DNA from: Microbacterium sp. VKM Ac-2870
GTDB lineage: Bacteria; Actinomycetota; Actinomycetes; Actinomycetales; Microbacteriaceae
Length of the DNA: 64,000 nucleotides
Reading direction: 5' to 3'
Assembly: GCF_015350795.1 (NCBI RefSeq)
Contig: NZ_JADKSH010000003.1
Span: 558,001-622,000, forward strand
Part shown: piece by piece, positions 24,028 through 32,228 of the stretch
Position numbering within the stretch: position 1 is the stretch's first letter
Layout: each line of letters starts with the position of its first letter
Made by a program: the position numbers and the translations under genes
The notes under the pieces: model-generated
What the model saw: only the letters and a program-made list of their open reading frames with translations
Told to the model about the DNA's origin: nothing
The model's database searches: none

Positions 24028-26103
24028 TCAGTCGAGGGTGACGACGATGCCGTCGCCATGGCCTCGGGCGACGTGGATGCCGGCGGCATCCGGGACCGTC
24101 CACGTCGGCGCGGATGCCGCGGCGTGCGGACCGACCCCGATGACGCGCATACCCGCGGCGAGCCCCGCCGCGATGCCGTTGGCCGAGTCCTCGACGACGA
24201 TGCCGCCCGCGGCATCCACCCCGAGCGCGGCGGCGCCCGCCAGGAACCCTTCCGGGTCGGGCTTGCTGCGGCTGACGTCGGCGGCGGCCACGACGACGGG
24301 CGGAACGGGCAGACCGGCCGCCCGCATACGGGCCGCGGCCAGTTCGGCGGTCGCCGAGGTGACGAGGGCGTACGGCACACCCTCGCGGTCGAGGGCGGCG
24401 AGCAGGTCGGCCGCGCCGGCGAGGGCGACGACGCCTTCGGTCTGCGCGGTTTCGGCGGCCAGCATCGCCGCGTTCTCGGCGAGGTTCTCTTCATGCGGGC
24501 GATCGGGCAGCAGCTGCGCCATCGAGTCCTGACCCTGGCGGCCGTGGATGATCGACAGCGTGCGCTCGGGATCGATGCCGTGCTCGATCGACCACTGTGT
24601 CCAGAGGCGTTCGACGACCTCGTGCGAGTCGACGAGGGTTCCGTCCATGTCGAGCAACAGCGCCGACGCGTGCGTCTCGATGCGCGGGACGGATGCCGGC
24701 ACCCGCAGGGCGTTCCACCCGTCACCGAGCGGGCCGATGTGCCACCCGGCCGTCACGACGCCCGTGGCGTCGCGGCGGACGATGGCCCGGTGCGGCGACG
24801 TCGTGTCGACGATGTGCACGAGCGCACCGCCGTCGTCGAGGCGTTCGCCGCGGGTCGCGAGCCGCAGGTGGGTGGCCGACGGCGCGCCCTCGGGCGCGGT
24901 GCCGTCCACACGGATCTCCTGCCAGTGCGGGGCGACCGGCAGCGTGCCGACACCGGGCAACTGAACGATCCCGCCGCCGCCGTCCGCGTCGGTCAGCGTC
25001 AATCCCGCCGCGTCGAACGGGTCGCCGGTGCTGATCGTGAAGCGATCGCGGGCGTCCCACGTGTCGCGCGCCGGCTCGAGGGGCGCGACGGGGGATGCCG
25101 CCGCATCCGCGTCGGCGCCGCCGGCCGCATCGGCGACCTCGACCGCGGCGACGAACGCCCAGAACGCGCGCAGCGTGGCCTGGGTGTCGAGAGTGGCGCC
25201 CTGGTAGGCGATGACGAGATCGTGATCCGGCAGCACCAGCGCGAACTGCCCGAACGCGCCGTCGAGCCGGAAGCCCTGGCGGCCGCGCCAGACCTGGTAT
25301 CCGTAGCCGAGCGTCCAGTCGTTGATCTCGCCATCGACCGCCGTCGGGCCGTCGAACACCCCGGTGTCCGACCAGGGGCGCGCCATCTCCTCGACGTACC
25401 AGGCGGGCGCCACCTGGACGCCGTCGAACGCGCCACCGGCGCCGAGCATGATGGCGGTGCGCGCGAGGTCGTCGACGGTGAGGTGGAAGCCCGAGGCCCC
25501 GTGCTCGATGCCGCCGCGCGGCGACATCCACCGCTCGCCGATGCCGAGCGGGTCGAGCAGCCGCGGCCGCAGGTAGGCCGTGAGCGGCTCACCGGTGATC
25601 GCCGTCACGATCGCCGACAGCGCGTGCGTAGCGGGCGAGTTGTACGCGAAATGGGTGCCCGGCGCGAATGCGGGCGCTTCGCGCAGGAGCACGCGCGGAT
25701 CGGCGCCGATGCGATCGATCTGCTCGGGCGAATGCCCCGTGTTCATGGTGAGCAGGTGCCGCACCGTGATGCCGTGCGGGTTCGGCTCGGCCAGATGCGT
25801 ACCGGCCGAGTCGTCGAGCCCCAGTCGTCCCTCGTCGGCGAGGAAGCCGATCGCGAGCGACGTGAAGGTCTTGGATGCCGAGTACACGAGCGCCGGCCGC
25901 TCCAGACGATACGGCGCCCATGCGGTTTCGAAGGCGACGTCGCCGTGGCGCGCGACGAGCAGCGCGTGCGGGTCGAGGCCTTCGGCGGAGAGGCGCTCAG
26001 CCAGAGCCAGCACCGCGGCCGCGGGGATGCCGAGCTCAGCGGGAGTTCGGCGCATCAGCGGACGCGACGGACGAGGACGACGGGACTGCAGCGAAGAAGT
26101 CAT
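24028..26103 (-). CDS. Fusion of a beta-lactamase-fold serine hydrolase and a HAD phosphatase
   Basis: One uninterrupted 691-residue frame contains two enzymes. Residues about 15-340 are a class C beta-lactamase-like serine hydrolase (SASK nucleophile motif; YNS as the YxN motif). About 340-475 is a beta-rich extra domain. From about 480 there is a complete HAD-IA hydrolase: DMDGTLVDS (motif I), VTSAT (motif II), SKPDPEGF (motif III lysine) and VVEDSANGI (motif IV). No stop, ribosome site or obvious internal start separates them. ATG 26103 has TAGAGT 7 nt upstream (leaderless). The two parts are usually separate proteins, so a true fusion or a lost stop codon should be considered. Confidence 0.8.
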   Translation of the reverse strand: MTSSLQSRRPRPSRPLMRRTPAELGIPAAAVLALAERLSAEGLDPHALLVARHGDVAFETAWAPYRLERPALVYSASKTFTSLAIGFLADEGRLGLDDSAGTHLAEPNPHGITVRHLLTMNTGHSPEQIDRIGADPRVLLREAPAFAPGTHFAYNSPATHALSAIVTAITGEPLTAYLRPRLLDPLGIGERWMSPRGGIEHGASGFHLTVDDLARTAIMLGAGGAFDGVQVAPAWYVEEMARPWSDTGVFDGPTAVDGEINDWTLGYGYQVWRGRQGFRLDGAFGQFALVLPDHDLVIAYQGATLDTQATLRAFWAFVAAVEVADAAGGADADAAASPVAPLEPARDTWDARDRFTISTGDPFDAAGLTLTDADGGGGIVQLPGVGTLPVAPHWQEIRVDGTAPEGAPSATHLRLATRGERLDDGGALVHIVDTTSPHRAIVRRDATGVVTAGWHIGPLGDGWNALRVPASVPRIETHASALLLDMDGTLVDSHEVVERLWTQWSIEHGIDPERTLSIIHGRQGQDSMAQLLPDRPHEENLAENAAMLAAETAQTEGVVALAGAADLLAALDREGVPYALVTSATAELAAARMRAAGLPVPPVVVAAADVSRSKPDPEGFLAGAAALGVDAAGGIVVEDSANGIAAGLAAGMRVIGVGPHAAASAPTWTVPDAAGIHVARGHGDGIVVTLD

Positions 26104-26165
26104 CCCCTCCACTCTACGAGCGGGCGATCCGACCGAGGCGCGGCTGACGGTTGGCACTCTCGGCG

Positions 26166-27041
26166 TCACTCGGCACGCAGCGCGGCCACCAGCTCCTCGG
26201 CATACCGCGAGCCCTGCGCGCTCGCGCTCCACGCGATGCCGATCGCGCGCACCCGTCGCGGCTGCAGCGGCAGGTACACGACGCCGGGGTCGTCGCGGCC
26301 CGGAGTGCGCGGAAGGATCGATACCCCCAGCCCGCCGGCGACGAGACTGCGCATGGTGTCGATCTCGCTGCTTTCGAAGGTGACGTTCACCGCGACGCCG
26401 GCCTCGTCGAGGACGTCGGTGACGACGGCGCGCAGCTCGGCGATGCGCGAGAACCCGATGAAGTCGCGGCCCCGCAGATCGCGGACGTCGACCTCCTCGG
26501 CAGCGGCAAGGGGATGCCCCACGGGCACGGCGATGCACAGCGGCTCCTCCGCGAGGGCCAGCCAGCGCACCTCGTCGGATGCCGCGGGCGTGGCCGTCGG
26601 CGCCGTACTGAGCGCCACATCGATGACGTCGAGGTCGAGCCAGCCGTAGAGGTCTCGCGCGAAGCCCTGCCGGAGCGATACCCGCACCCCTGGCCGCAAC
26701 GCGCGAAACCGCTGAACGACGTCGGGCACCATCCACCGGGCGACCGAGTGCAAAAAGCCCACCCGCAGCAAACGGCCGTCCTCGGCGATGAGTTCCGCGT
26801 GACGACGGGCCGCGTCGACGGCGTCGAGCACTCCCGCGGCATCAGCGCGGAAGGCGAGCCCGTTGGCGTTCAGTTCGAGCCGCTTGCCGTGACGGGCGAA
26901 CAGCGGCATCTCCACTTCGGCCTCGAGGCGGGCCAGCGCCCGCGAGACGTTCGACTGGTTGATGCGCAGCTCGGCGGCCGTATCGCGGGTGTTCTGCGTC
27001 TCAGCCAGCGAGAGGAAGATGCGCAGCGTCTGCTCGTCCAT
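26166..27041 (-). CDS. LysR-family transcriptional regulator
   Basis: A 291-residue regulator with an N-terminal winged helix (TLRIFLSLAETQNTRDTAAE, NQSNVSRALARLE) and a periplasmic-binding-like effector domain. The ATG at 27041 has CATAAT 6 nt upstream, so the mRNA is probably leaderless. It is divergent from an MFS transporter gene 72 nt away, and the shared interval holds a short inverted repeat. It most likely controls that transporter in response to an unknown small molecule. Confidence 0.92.
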   Translation of the reverse strand: MDEQTLRIFLSLAETQNTRDTAAELRINQSNVSRALARLEAEVEMPLFARHGKRLELNANGLAFRADAAGVLDAVDAARRHAELIAEDGRLLRVGFLHSVARWMVPDVVQRFRALRPGVRVSLRQGFARDLYGWLDLDVIDVALSTAPTATPAASDEVRWLALAEEPLCIAVPVGHPLAAAEEVDVRDLRGRDFIGFSRIAELRAVVTDVLDEAGVAVNVTFESSEIDTMRSLVAGGLGVSILPRTPGRDDPGVVYLPLQPRRVRAIGIAWSASAQGSRYAEELVAALRAE

Positions 27042-27050
27042 CGCCTCATT

Positions 27051-27065
27051 ATGCGATGAACGCAT
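27051..27065. promoter_or_regulatory. Candidate LysR binding site
   Basis: ATGCG (27051-27055) and CGCAT (27061-27065) form an inverted repeat with a 5-nt spacer that fits the T-N11-A pattern of LysR sites. It overlaps the -10 box of the regulator gene (27053-27048, minus strand) and the promoter region of the transporter gene. Confidence 0.5.
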
Positions 27066-27113
27066 CATTATCGGCATCCGTTTCATTTCACGGCCCATCC
27101 GCGGGAGACGACC

Positions 27114-28355
27114 ATGGAGCGCATGGCTGCCACCGTTCTCGACCGCACCCCCACCGGGTCGATCGCGCGCGTGGCCGCGGGCACGCCGTCGTATCGCCGA
27201 CTCGTGGGGTTGCTGGCGGCGGGCGGACTTGCCAACTTCGCCGTCATCTACTTTCCGCAGCCGCTTCTTCCCGCGATCGCGTCGTCGTTCGGAGTGGATG
27301 CCGGGGCGTCGGGACTCGCCATCTCGGCGACGACGGCGGCGATGCTCCTCGGCCTGTTGCTGTCGGCACCGCTGTCCGACCGCATCGGGCGGGTGACGGC
27401 GATGGGCGGATCTCTCGTGCTCGCCGGCATCCTGTCGGTCGCGTGTGGGTTCGCGCCGACCTGGGAGGTCTTCCTCGCCCTGCGCGCGGCCGGCGGTATC
27501 GCGCTGGCGGTCCTTCCGGCGGTGGCGCTGGCCTACCTGCGCGACGTGGTGCGCACCGACGCGCACGGGCGGGCCAACGCGTTGTACATCTCCGGCACGG
27601 CACTCGGCGGCGCCGTCGGACGCCTCGCCCCCCTGCCCCTGGCGGCCATCGGCGGCTGGCAGGTCGTCAGCGTGGTGCTCGGCGCGCTCAGCGTGATCAT
27701 CGGCGTGCTGGTCTGGTGGGCGCTCCCCCGCGACGGCGCCGTGTCGATGCCGCTCCGCATCGGAGATCTCCTCGGCGGCACGCTCGCCTCACTGCGCGAC
27801 CCGGTGATCCTCGCCGTGTGCGCCGCGGGCGCCCTGGCGATGGCGACCTTCGTCGGTCTGTACAACGCCGTGCCGTTCCGTCTCGACGCACCGCCGTTCT
27901 CGCTCGGAGCCGCCGAGGTGTTCGTGTACTTCGCCTACCCCCTCGGCATCCTGGCACCGGGACTGTTCCACCGGATGTCGCGCCGCCTCGGTCGCGCCCT
28001 GACATCTGGGCTCGGCGCGCTCGCCACACTCGCCGCCATCGCGCTGCTGATCGTGCCGAACGTGGTCGCCGTGTTCGCGGGTCTCGGACTGTTGACCGCC
28101 GCGTTCCTCGGCACGCACTCGGTGCTCACCGGATGGGTCGTCGCCCGCGCGCAGACCGTCGGGCGCAGCACCTCACGCGCCTCCAGCGCGTACCTCCTCA
28201 CCTATTACCTCGGCAGCACGCTGTCGGGAGCGGCCTCGACTCACCTGTTCGCCGACGCGGGCTGGACGGCGGTCATCACGCTCGCGACCGGGCTGACGGC
28301 GGCATGCGCGGTGCTGTTCCTCGCGCTGAGCCTTCGGGGTTCAGCCAGAACATAG
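27114..28355 (+). CDS. MFS transporter (YnfM-like)
   Basis: A 413-residue protein with 12 predicted helices. It shows the MFS loop motif between helices 2 and 3 (APLSDRIGRV), and YFPQPLLPAIASSFGV after helix 1 is typical of the YnfM/CynX drug or metabolite exporter group. ATG 27114 has GGAG 7 nt upstream. Divergence from a LysR gene suggests inducible efflux or uptake. The substrate is unknown. Confidence 0.9.
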   Translation: MERMAATVLDRTPTGSIARVAAGTPSYRRLVGLLAAGGLANFAVIYFPQPLLPAIASSFGVDAGASGLAISATTAAMLLGLLLSAPLSDRIGRVTAMGGSLVLAGILSVACGFAPTWEVFLALRAAGGIALAVLPAVALAYLRDVVRTDAHGRANALYISGTALGGAVGRLAPLPLAAIGGWQVVSVVLGALSVIIGVLVWWALPRDGAVSMPLRIGDLLGGTLASLRDPVILAVCAAGALAMATFVGLYNAVPFRLDAPPFSLGAAEVFVYFAYPLGILAPGLFHRMSRRLGRALTSGLGALATLAAIALLIVPNVVAVFAGLGLLTAAFLGTHSVLTGWVVARAQTVGRSTSRASSAYLLTYYLGSTLSGAASTHLFADAGWTAVITLATGLTAACAVLFLALSLRGSART

Positions 28356-28377
28356 CGTCGCGTGGGACAACACACGT

Positions 28378-28671
28378 ATGGATGAGTCCGATTCCGCGCG
28401 GGCGACCGCCGCGGCAGCCGAGACGCCGAACCTGTCGGCTCCGCGGCTGCCCTTCAGTCAGATGGCGATCTGGGGTTTCGTGATCTCCTGCGCGAGCCTG
28501 TTCGTGTTCGGGTTCCTCGGCACGGTGGGTGCGATCATCTCGGCGCAGGGCGTCAAGGCGGCGACGCGGGGACTCGCGAGAGGCAAGGGACTGGGACTCG
28601 CCGGGTTCTTCATCGGTGCGGCGGCATTCCTGTACTGGGCGATCACGTACATGGTGACCCTCTCCCACTGA
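28378..28671 (+). CDS. Small DUF4190-like membrane protein
   Basis: 97 residues. A hydrophilic N-terminus of about 25 residues is followed by two transmembrane helices separated by a short basic loop (AATRGLARGKGLG), as in DUF4190 proteins, where the loop follows a GxxA motif. It may be cotranscribed with the MFS gene 22 nt upstream. Function unknown. Confidence 0.75.
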   Translation: MDESDSARATAAAAETPNLSAPRLPFSQMAIWGFVISCASLFVFGFLGTVGAIISAQGVKAATRGLARGKGLGLAGFFIGAAAFLYWAITYMVTLSH

Positions 28672-28694
28672 CACGCCCGGCACCGCGCCCGCCG

Positions 28695-30926
28695 TCACGA
28701 GAGCACCACCAGCCGCTGCGTCGCCCGCGTCATCGCGACGTAGCGGTCGACCGCGCCGGTGACGCCCTCTCCGAAGCCATCGGGATCGACGAGCACCACG
28801 AGGTCGAACTCGAGCCCCTTCACGCGCTGCGCATCGAGCGACGACACTCGCTCGCGCGGGGCGAACGAGCGATCGCCGATCACGACCGCGGTACCGTCGG
28901 CGTTCTCCCGCTCCCACGCGTCGATGATGGCGGCGAGCTCTTCCTTCGAGCCGTAAGCGACCGGCACCCCGGTCCGACGGATCGATTCCGGCACGTTGGC
29001 GTCGGGCAGTGCCGCGCGGATCACGGGGCCGGCGGCATCCATCACCTCCTCCGGGGTGCGGTAGTTCACACGCAGGCTCGTGACGGTCGCGGGACTGAGG
29101 CCGACCCGGGCCAGCCGCTCCCCCCAGCTTTCGGGGAACCCGTGCCGGGCCTGCGCACGATCTCCGACGATCGTCACGCTGCGCGACGGGCACCTCCGCA
29201 GCAACATGCGCCACTGCGCGTCGGTGAGTTCCTGCGCCTCGTCGATCACGAGGTGCGCGAAGGGACCGGCGTACGGATCGAGCTCGGATGCCGCGTCGAT
29301 GTCGAGCGTGCGGCGAAGGTCCTGTCCCCGCAGCATCGACATGACCTTCATGTCGCCGTCATCGGCCGCGATCAGATCGCTGACCACATCCGACATCACC
29401 CGACGGGCGTCGGCGGCTTCGCGGCGGGCGCGACGATCGCGCACCTCGCCCGTGGGGTCGCCCACACCGAGGCGCGCGGCATCGAGCAGCGGCAGATCGA
29501 CGTCGGTCCACTGCGACGCCAGCGGACGTGCGACGATCGCGTCGACCTCTTCTGCCGCGAGCCACGGCGCACAGCGTCGCAAGAGGTCGGGCGTCGTGAG
29601 CAGTCCGCGCAGCAGGACGTCGGGGTCGAGCAGCGGCCACGCGCGATCGAAGAGGGCACGCAGCTCCTCGTCGTTTTCGAGCGTTTCGCGGGTCGATTCG
29701 TCGTCGTCCCATCCCGAACCGTAGGCGTCGAAGTCGTCGCCCGGACGCGATGCGTCACCCCACCCCTCGCCCCAGCCGTCGGAGGAGATGGCCGAGCCGC
29801 GCAACTGGTCGTCGATGCGGTCTTCGAGCAGATCGAGAAGCCGCTCCCACGCACGGGAACGCACGGCGTTGTGCGCGAGCGTGTCAGCCCCGGCGAACAC
29901 CTCCGCCCAGTCGGCGACGTCGAACACGACCGTTCCCCACGCCGTCTCGATCGGCGAGCGTCGCGCGGGCGGGCGCTGCCAGATGCGCACCGCGGCGTCG
30001 ACGGCATCGAGGAGGCGACCGTCGCCGAGCAGCGCACGGATCGTCTCGTCGGCCTCCTCGATCGCACCCGCACCCCCGGTGACGAGATCGTCGACCGCAC
30101 AGACCAGCGCCCCGTCTTCGCCCAGGCTCGGCAGTACGTCGTCGACGTAGGCGACGTAGGGTCGGTGCGGTCCGACGAACAGCAGCCCGCCGCGCCCGGT
30201 CTGCAGCCGCGGGTCGGCGTACAGCAGGTAGGCCGCCCGATGCAGCGCCACGACCGTCTTGCCGGTGCCGGGCCCGCCGTCGACGACGAGCGCACCGTGG
30301 GAGTCGGCGCGGATGATCGCGTCTTGATCGGCCTGGATGGTCGCCAGCACGTCGCGCATCTTCGGCGACCGGCTCGCACCCAGGCTCGCGATGAACGCCG
30401 ACTGGTCATCGAGCGCGGCGGTGTGATCCACGCCGTCGGGCGCGAACACCTCGTCCCAGTAGTCGACGATGCGCCCGCCGCGCCAGCGATAGCGGCGTCG
30501 ACTGGTGAGACCCTGCGGCTGGGCGGCGGTCGCCGCGAAGAACGGCGCAGATGCCGGGGCGCGCCAGTCCATCATCAGGCGCTCCTCCGCGGCATCCGCG
30601 AGGCCGAAGCGTCCAATGTAGGTCACCGAGCCGGACCCGTCGACCATGCGACCGATACACGCGTCGAGACCGAACCGGCGGAGCACCCGCAGGCGCGCGC
30701 TGAGCGCCTGCACCTCGAGGTCGCGCTCGAGCGCGCGCTGCCCGCCGCCGACGGCCTCACGGCGCAGTGCCGTCAGCCTGTCGTCGGCGCGCCGCACCTC
30801 GGCGGCCAGCGCGGCCGCAATCGCGGCGAACTGCTCTTCGTCGCGGCGGATCAGTGCGGGGTCGGCCTTCGCCCGCAACCGCTCCGGCAGATCAAAGGGG
30901 CTCGTCTGGTCATTCTGCGTCGGCAT
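28695..30926 (-). CDS. helR: HelR, RNA-polymerase recycling ATPase linked to rifampicin tolerance
   Basis: A superfamily 1 helicase-like protein (743 residues) of the HelD/HelR class. It binds RNA polymerase, releases it from stalled or drug-bound complexes, and in actinobacteria protects against rifamycins. It has a coiled-coil N-terminus (about 25-110), MDWRAPASAPFF, Walker A GGPGTGKTVVALHRAAYLLY, Walker B LVIDEAQELTDAQW, and C-terminal motifs VNYRTPEE and YVAMTRATQRLVVL. ATG 30926 has GAGAGG 6 nt upstream. The transcript should start near 30971, after a rifamycin-associated-element-like repeat, giving strong context support. Confidence 0.92.
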   Translation of the reverse strand: MPTQNDQTSPFDLPERLRAKADPALIRRDEEQFAAIAAALAAEVRRADDRLTALRREAVGGGQRALERDLEVQALSARLRVLRRFGLDACIGRMVDGSGSVTYIGRFGLADAAEERLMMDWRAPASAPFFAATAAQPQGLTSRRRYRWRGGRIVDYWDEVFAPDGVDHTAALDDQSAFIASLGASRSPKMRDVLATIQADQDAIIRADSHGALVVDGGPGTGKTVVALHRAAYLLYADPRLQTGRGGLLFVGPHRPYVAYVDDVLPSLGEDGALVCAVDDLVTGGAGAIEEADETIRALLGDGRLLDAVDAAVRIWQRPPARRSPIETAWGTVVFDVADWAEVFAGADTLAHNAVRSRAWERLLDLLEDRIDDQLRGSAISSDGWGEGWGDASRPGDDFDAYGSGWDDDESTRETLENDEELRALFDRAWPLLDPDVLLRGLLTTPDLLRRCAPWLAAEEVDAIVARPLASQWTDVDLPLLDAARLGVGDPTGEVRDRRARREAADARRVMSDVVSDLIAADDGDMKVMSMLRGQDLRRTLDIDAASELDPYAGPFAHLVIDEAQELTDAQWRMLLRRCPSRSVTIVGDRAQARHGFPESWGERLARVGLSPATVTSLRVNYRTPEEVMDAAGPVIRAALPDANVPESIRRTGVPVAYGSKEELAAIIDAWERENADGTAVVIGDRSFAPRERVSSLDAQRVKGLEFDLVVLVDPDGFGEGVTGAVDRYVAMTRATQRLVVLS

Positions 30927-30977
30927 CGCATCCCTCTCCGGCGCCGAGAAATCCGGCGCGACCTGCGATTCTGCCCC

Positions 30978-31003
30978 ACCATAGGGGTCTTGCCACAAGC
31001 CCC
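30978..31003 (-). promoter_or_regulatory. Candidate rifamycin-associated element and helR promoter
   Basis: On the minus strand GGGGCTTGTGGCAAGACCCC (31003-30984) is an inverted repeat GGGGCTTG/CAAGaCCCC, directly followed by a -10 box TATGGT (30983-30978). From memory, rifamycin-inducible helR, rph and arr genes carry a roughly 19-bp repeat with GGGGCTTG and CAAGCCCC arms at this spot. The match is good but has one extra base in the right arm. Confidence 0.7.
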
Positions 31004-31035
31004 CCTGCGCGCGGGATAATGGAAAGGGAAGGCAG

Positions 31036-31710
31036 TCAGGCGTTGAGCAGGTGCCAGGTCCCCTCCGAGATGACCTCGACCGCTCCGCCCACGACGCGAA
31101 TGGCGCTCTGATCGTCGATCGCGTACGCGCGACCCGGGATCTCGGCGGCCCACCGATACGCGGCCTTGGTCGTGTTCCCGCTCCAGCCGGGGTAGTCCAG
31201 GTGAGGGAAGATCGAGAAGTCGACGAGACCGAGCGTCTCGTCGGTGCCCTCCGGATGCCGGTCGACGAACGCGCGCCCGACGCGCGGCGTCAGCGCCATG
31301 CTCCCCGCGCTGATGCCGACCCAGACGGTGTCGTGCAGCTCGGGGACCAGATCGGCCAGACCCGACCTGCGGATCCACTCCGCCAGGTACACCGCCTCGC
31401 CACCGTCGACGAGCAGCGCGTCGGCCTCGCGCACCCACGGCATCCACCGCTCCGGGTCGATGGTCGGCAGCGCCGTGAGTTCGAGCGTGCCGACCGAACG
31501 CCACCCGAGCTCGACGGGACTGTGGATGCCGCCCGGCCAGCGCCCCGAGGTGGAACGCCAGACAGACTCGGGCGAGCACATCGGCTGCCCCCACTGCGCC
31601 GTCGGGACGAACAGCGCGGAGCTGTCGGCGATGGGCTTGCCGAGCAGATCTTCGAGCGCGGCGCGGATGCTGTCGTTGGTGACGCCACCCGAGGTCAGCA
31701 GAAGCTTCAT
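31036..31710 (-). CDS. Peptidase E-like serine peptidase (family S51)
   Basis: A 224-residue protein of the PepE/class I glutamine amidotransferase-like fold. The nucleophile elbow reads GISAGSM, and ADALLVDGGEAVYL precedes it as in family S51, which cleaves dipeptides after Asp or cyanophycin-type substrates. His in FPHLDYPGW may serve the active site. ATG 31710 is chosen; an in-frame TTG at 31722 would add four residues. Divergent from the Nudix gene. Confidence 0.82.
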   Translation of the reverse strand: MKLLLTSGGVTNDSIRAALEDLLGKPIADSSALFVPTAQWGQPMCSPESVWRSTSGRWPGGIHSPVELGWRSVGTLELTALPTIDPERWMPWVREADALLVDGGEAVYLAEWIRRSGLADLVPELHDTVWVGISAGSMALTPRVGRAFVDRHPEGTDETLGLVDFSIFPHLDYPGWSGNTTKAAYRWAAEIPGRAYAIDDQSAIRVVGGAVEVISEGTWHLLNA

Positions 31711-31777
31711 GCGTTCAGTCAACCGCCTCCGGCGGCGCTCGGCCAGGGGGCGGTGTGGCGGGTGTTAGCGTGCGAGG

Positions 31778-32203
31778 GTGACCTCGACGCCACCGAACCC
31801 CGACTCCGCGACCTCCCGCTCCATCCGTGTCTCCGCCGCGGTCATCACCGACGCCGACGGTCGTCTGCTGCTCGTGCGCAAGGCCGGGACGACGGCGTTC
31901 ATGCAGCCGGGCGGCAAGCCCGAGGCGGGCGAGGACGCCGCAGCTACCCTCATCCGCGAGCTCGCAGAAGAGGTCGGGCTGCAGCTGCAACCCGCAGACC
32001 TCACCCCGCTCGGCGAGTTCACCGCACCCGCCGCGAACGAGCCGGGTTTCGCGGTCGTCGCCGACGTGTTCCGCGTCGACATCGGCGATCAGCAGCCGGT
32101 GACGGATGCCGAGATCGAGGAGCTGCGGTGGGTCGACCGCGCCGCGGCATCCGCTCTCGAGGTCGCGCCCCTCGCGGCGGCCTACTTCCTGCCGCAGACC
32201 TGA
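31778..32203 (+). CDS. Nudix hydrolase
   Basis: A 141-residue pyrophosphohydrolase. The Nudix box GKPEAGEDAAATLIRELAEE followed by VGL fits Gx5Ex7REUxEExGU exactly. It probably hydrolyses a nucleoside-diphosphate derivative such as an oxidised nucleotide. TAGCGT lies 6 nt before GTG 31778, so the transcript is probably leaderless. Confidence 0.92.
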   Translation: MTSTPPNPDSATSRSIRVSAAVITDADGRLLLVRKAGTTAFMQPGGKPEAGEDAAATLIRELAEEVGLQLQPADLTPLGEFTAPAANEPGFAVVADVFRVDIGDQQPVTDAEIEELRWVDRAAASALEVAPLAAAYFLPQT

Positions 32204-32228
32204 GCGCCGCCGTCGGGGGCCGACCGGA

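Noticed and set aside
24058..26649. An 863-codon plus-strand frame opposite the hydrolase-HAD fusion
   Set aside because: Arg/Gly-rich low-complexity antisense product with no motifs; the minus-strand frame has complete enzyme signatures.
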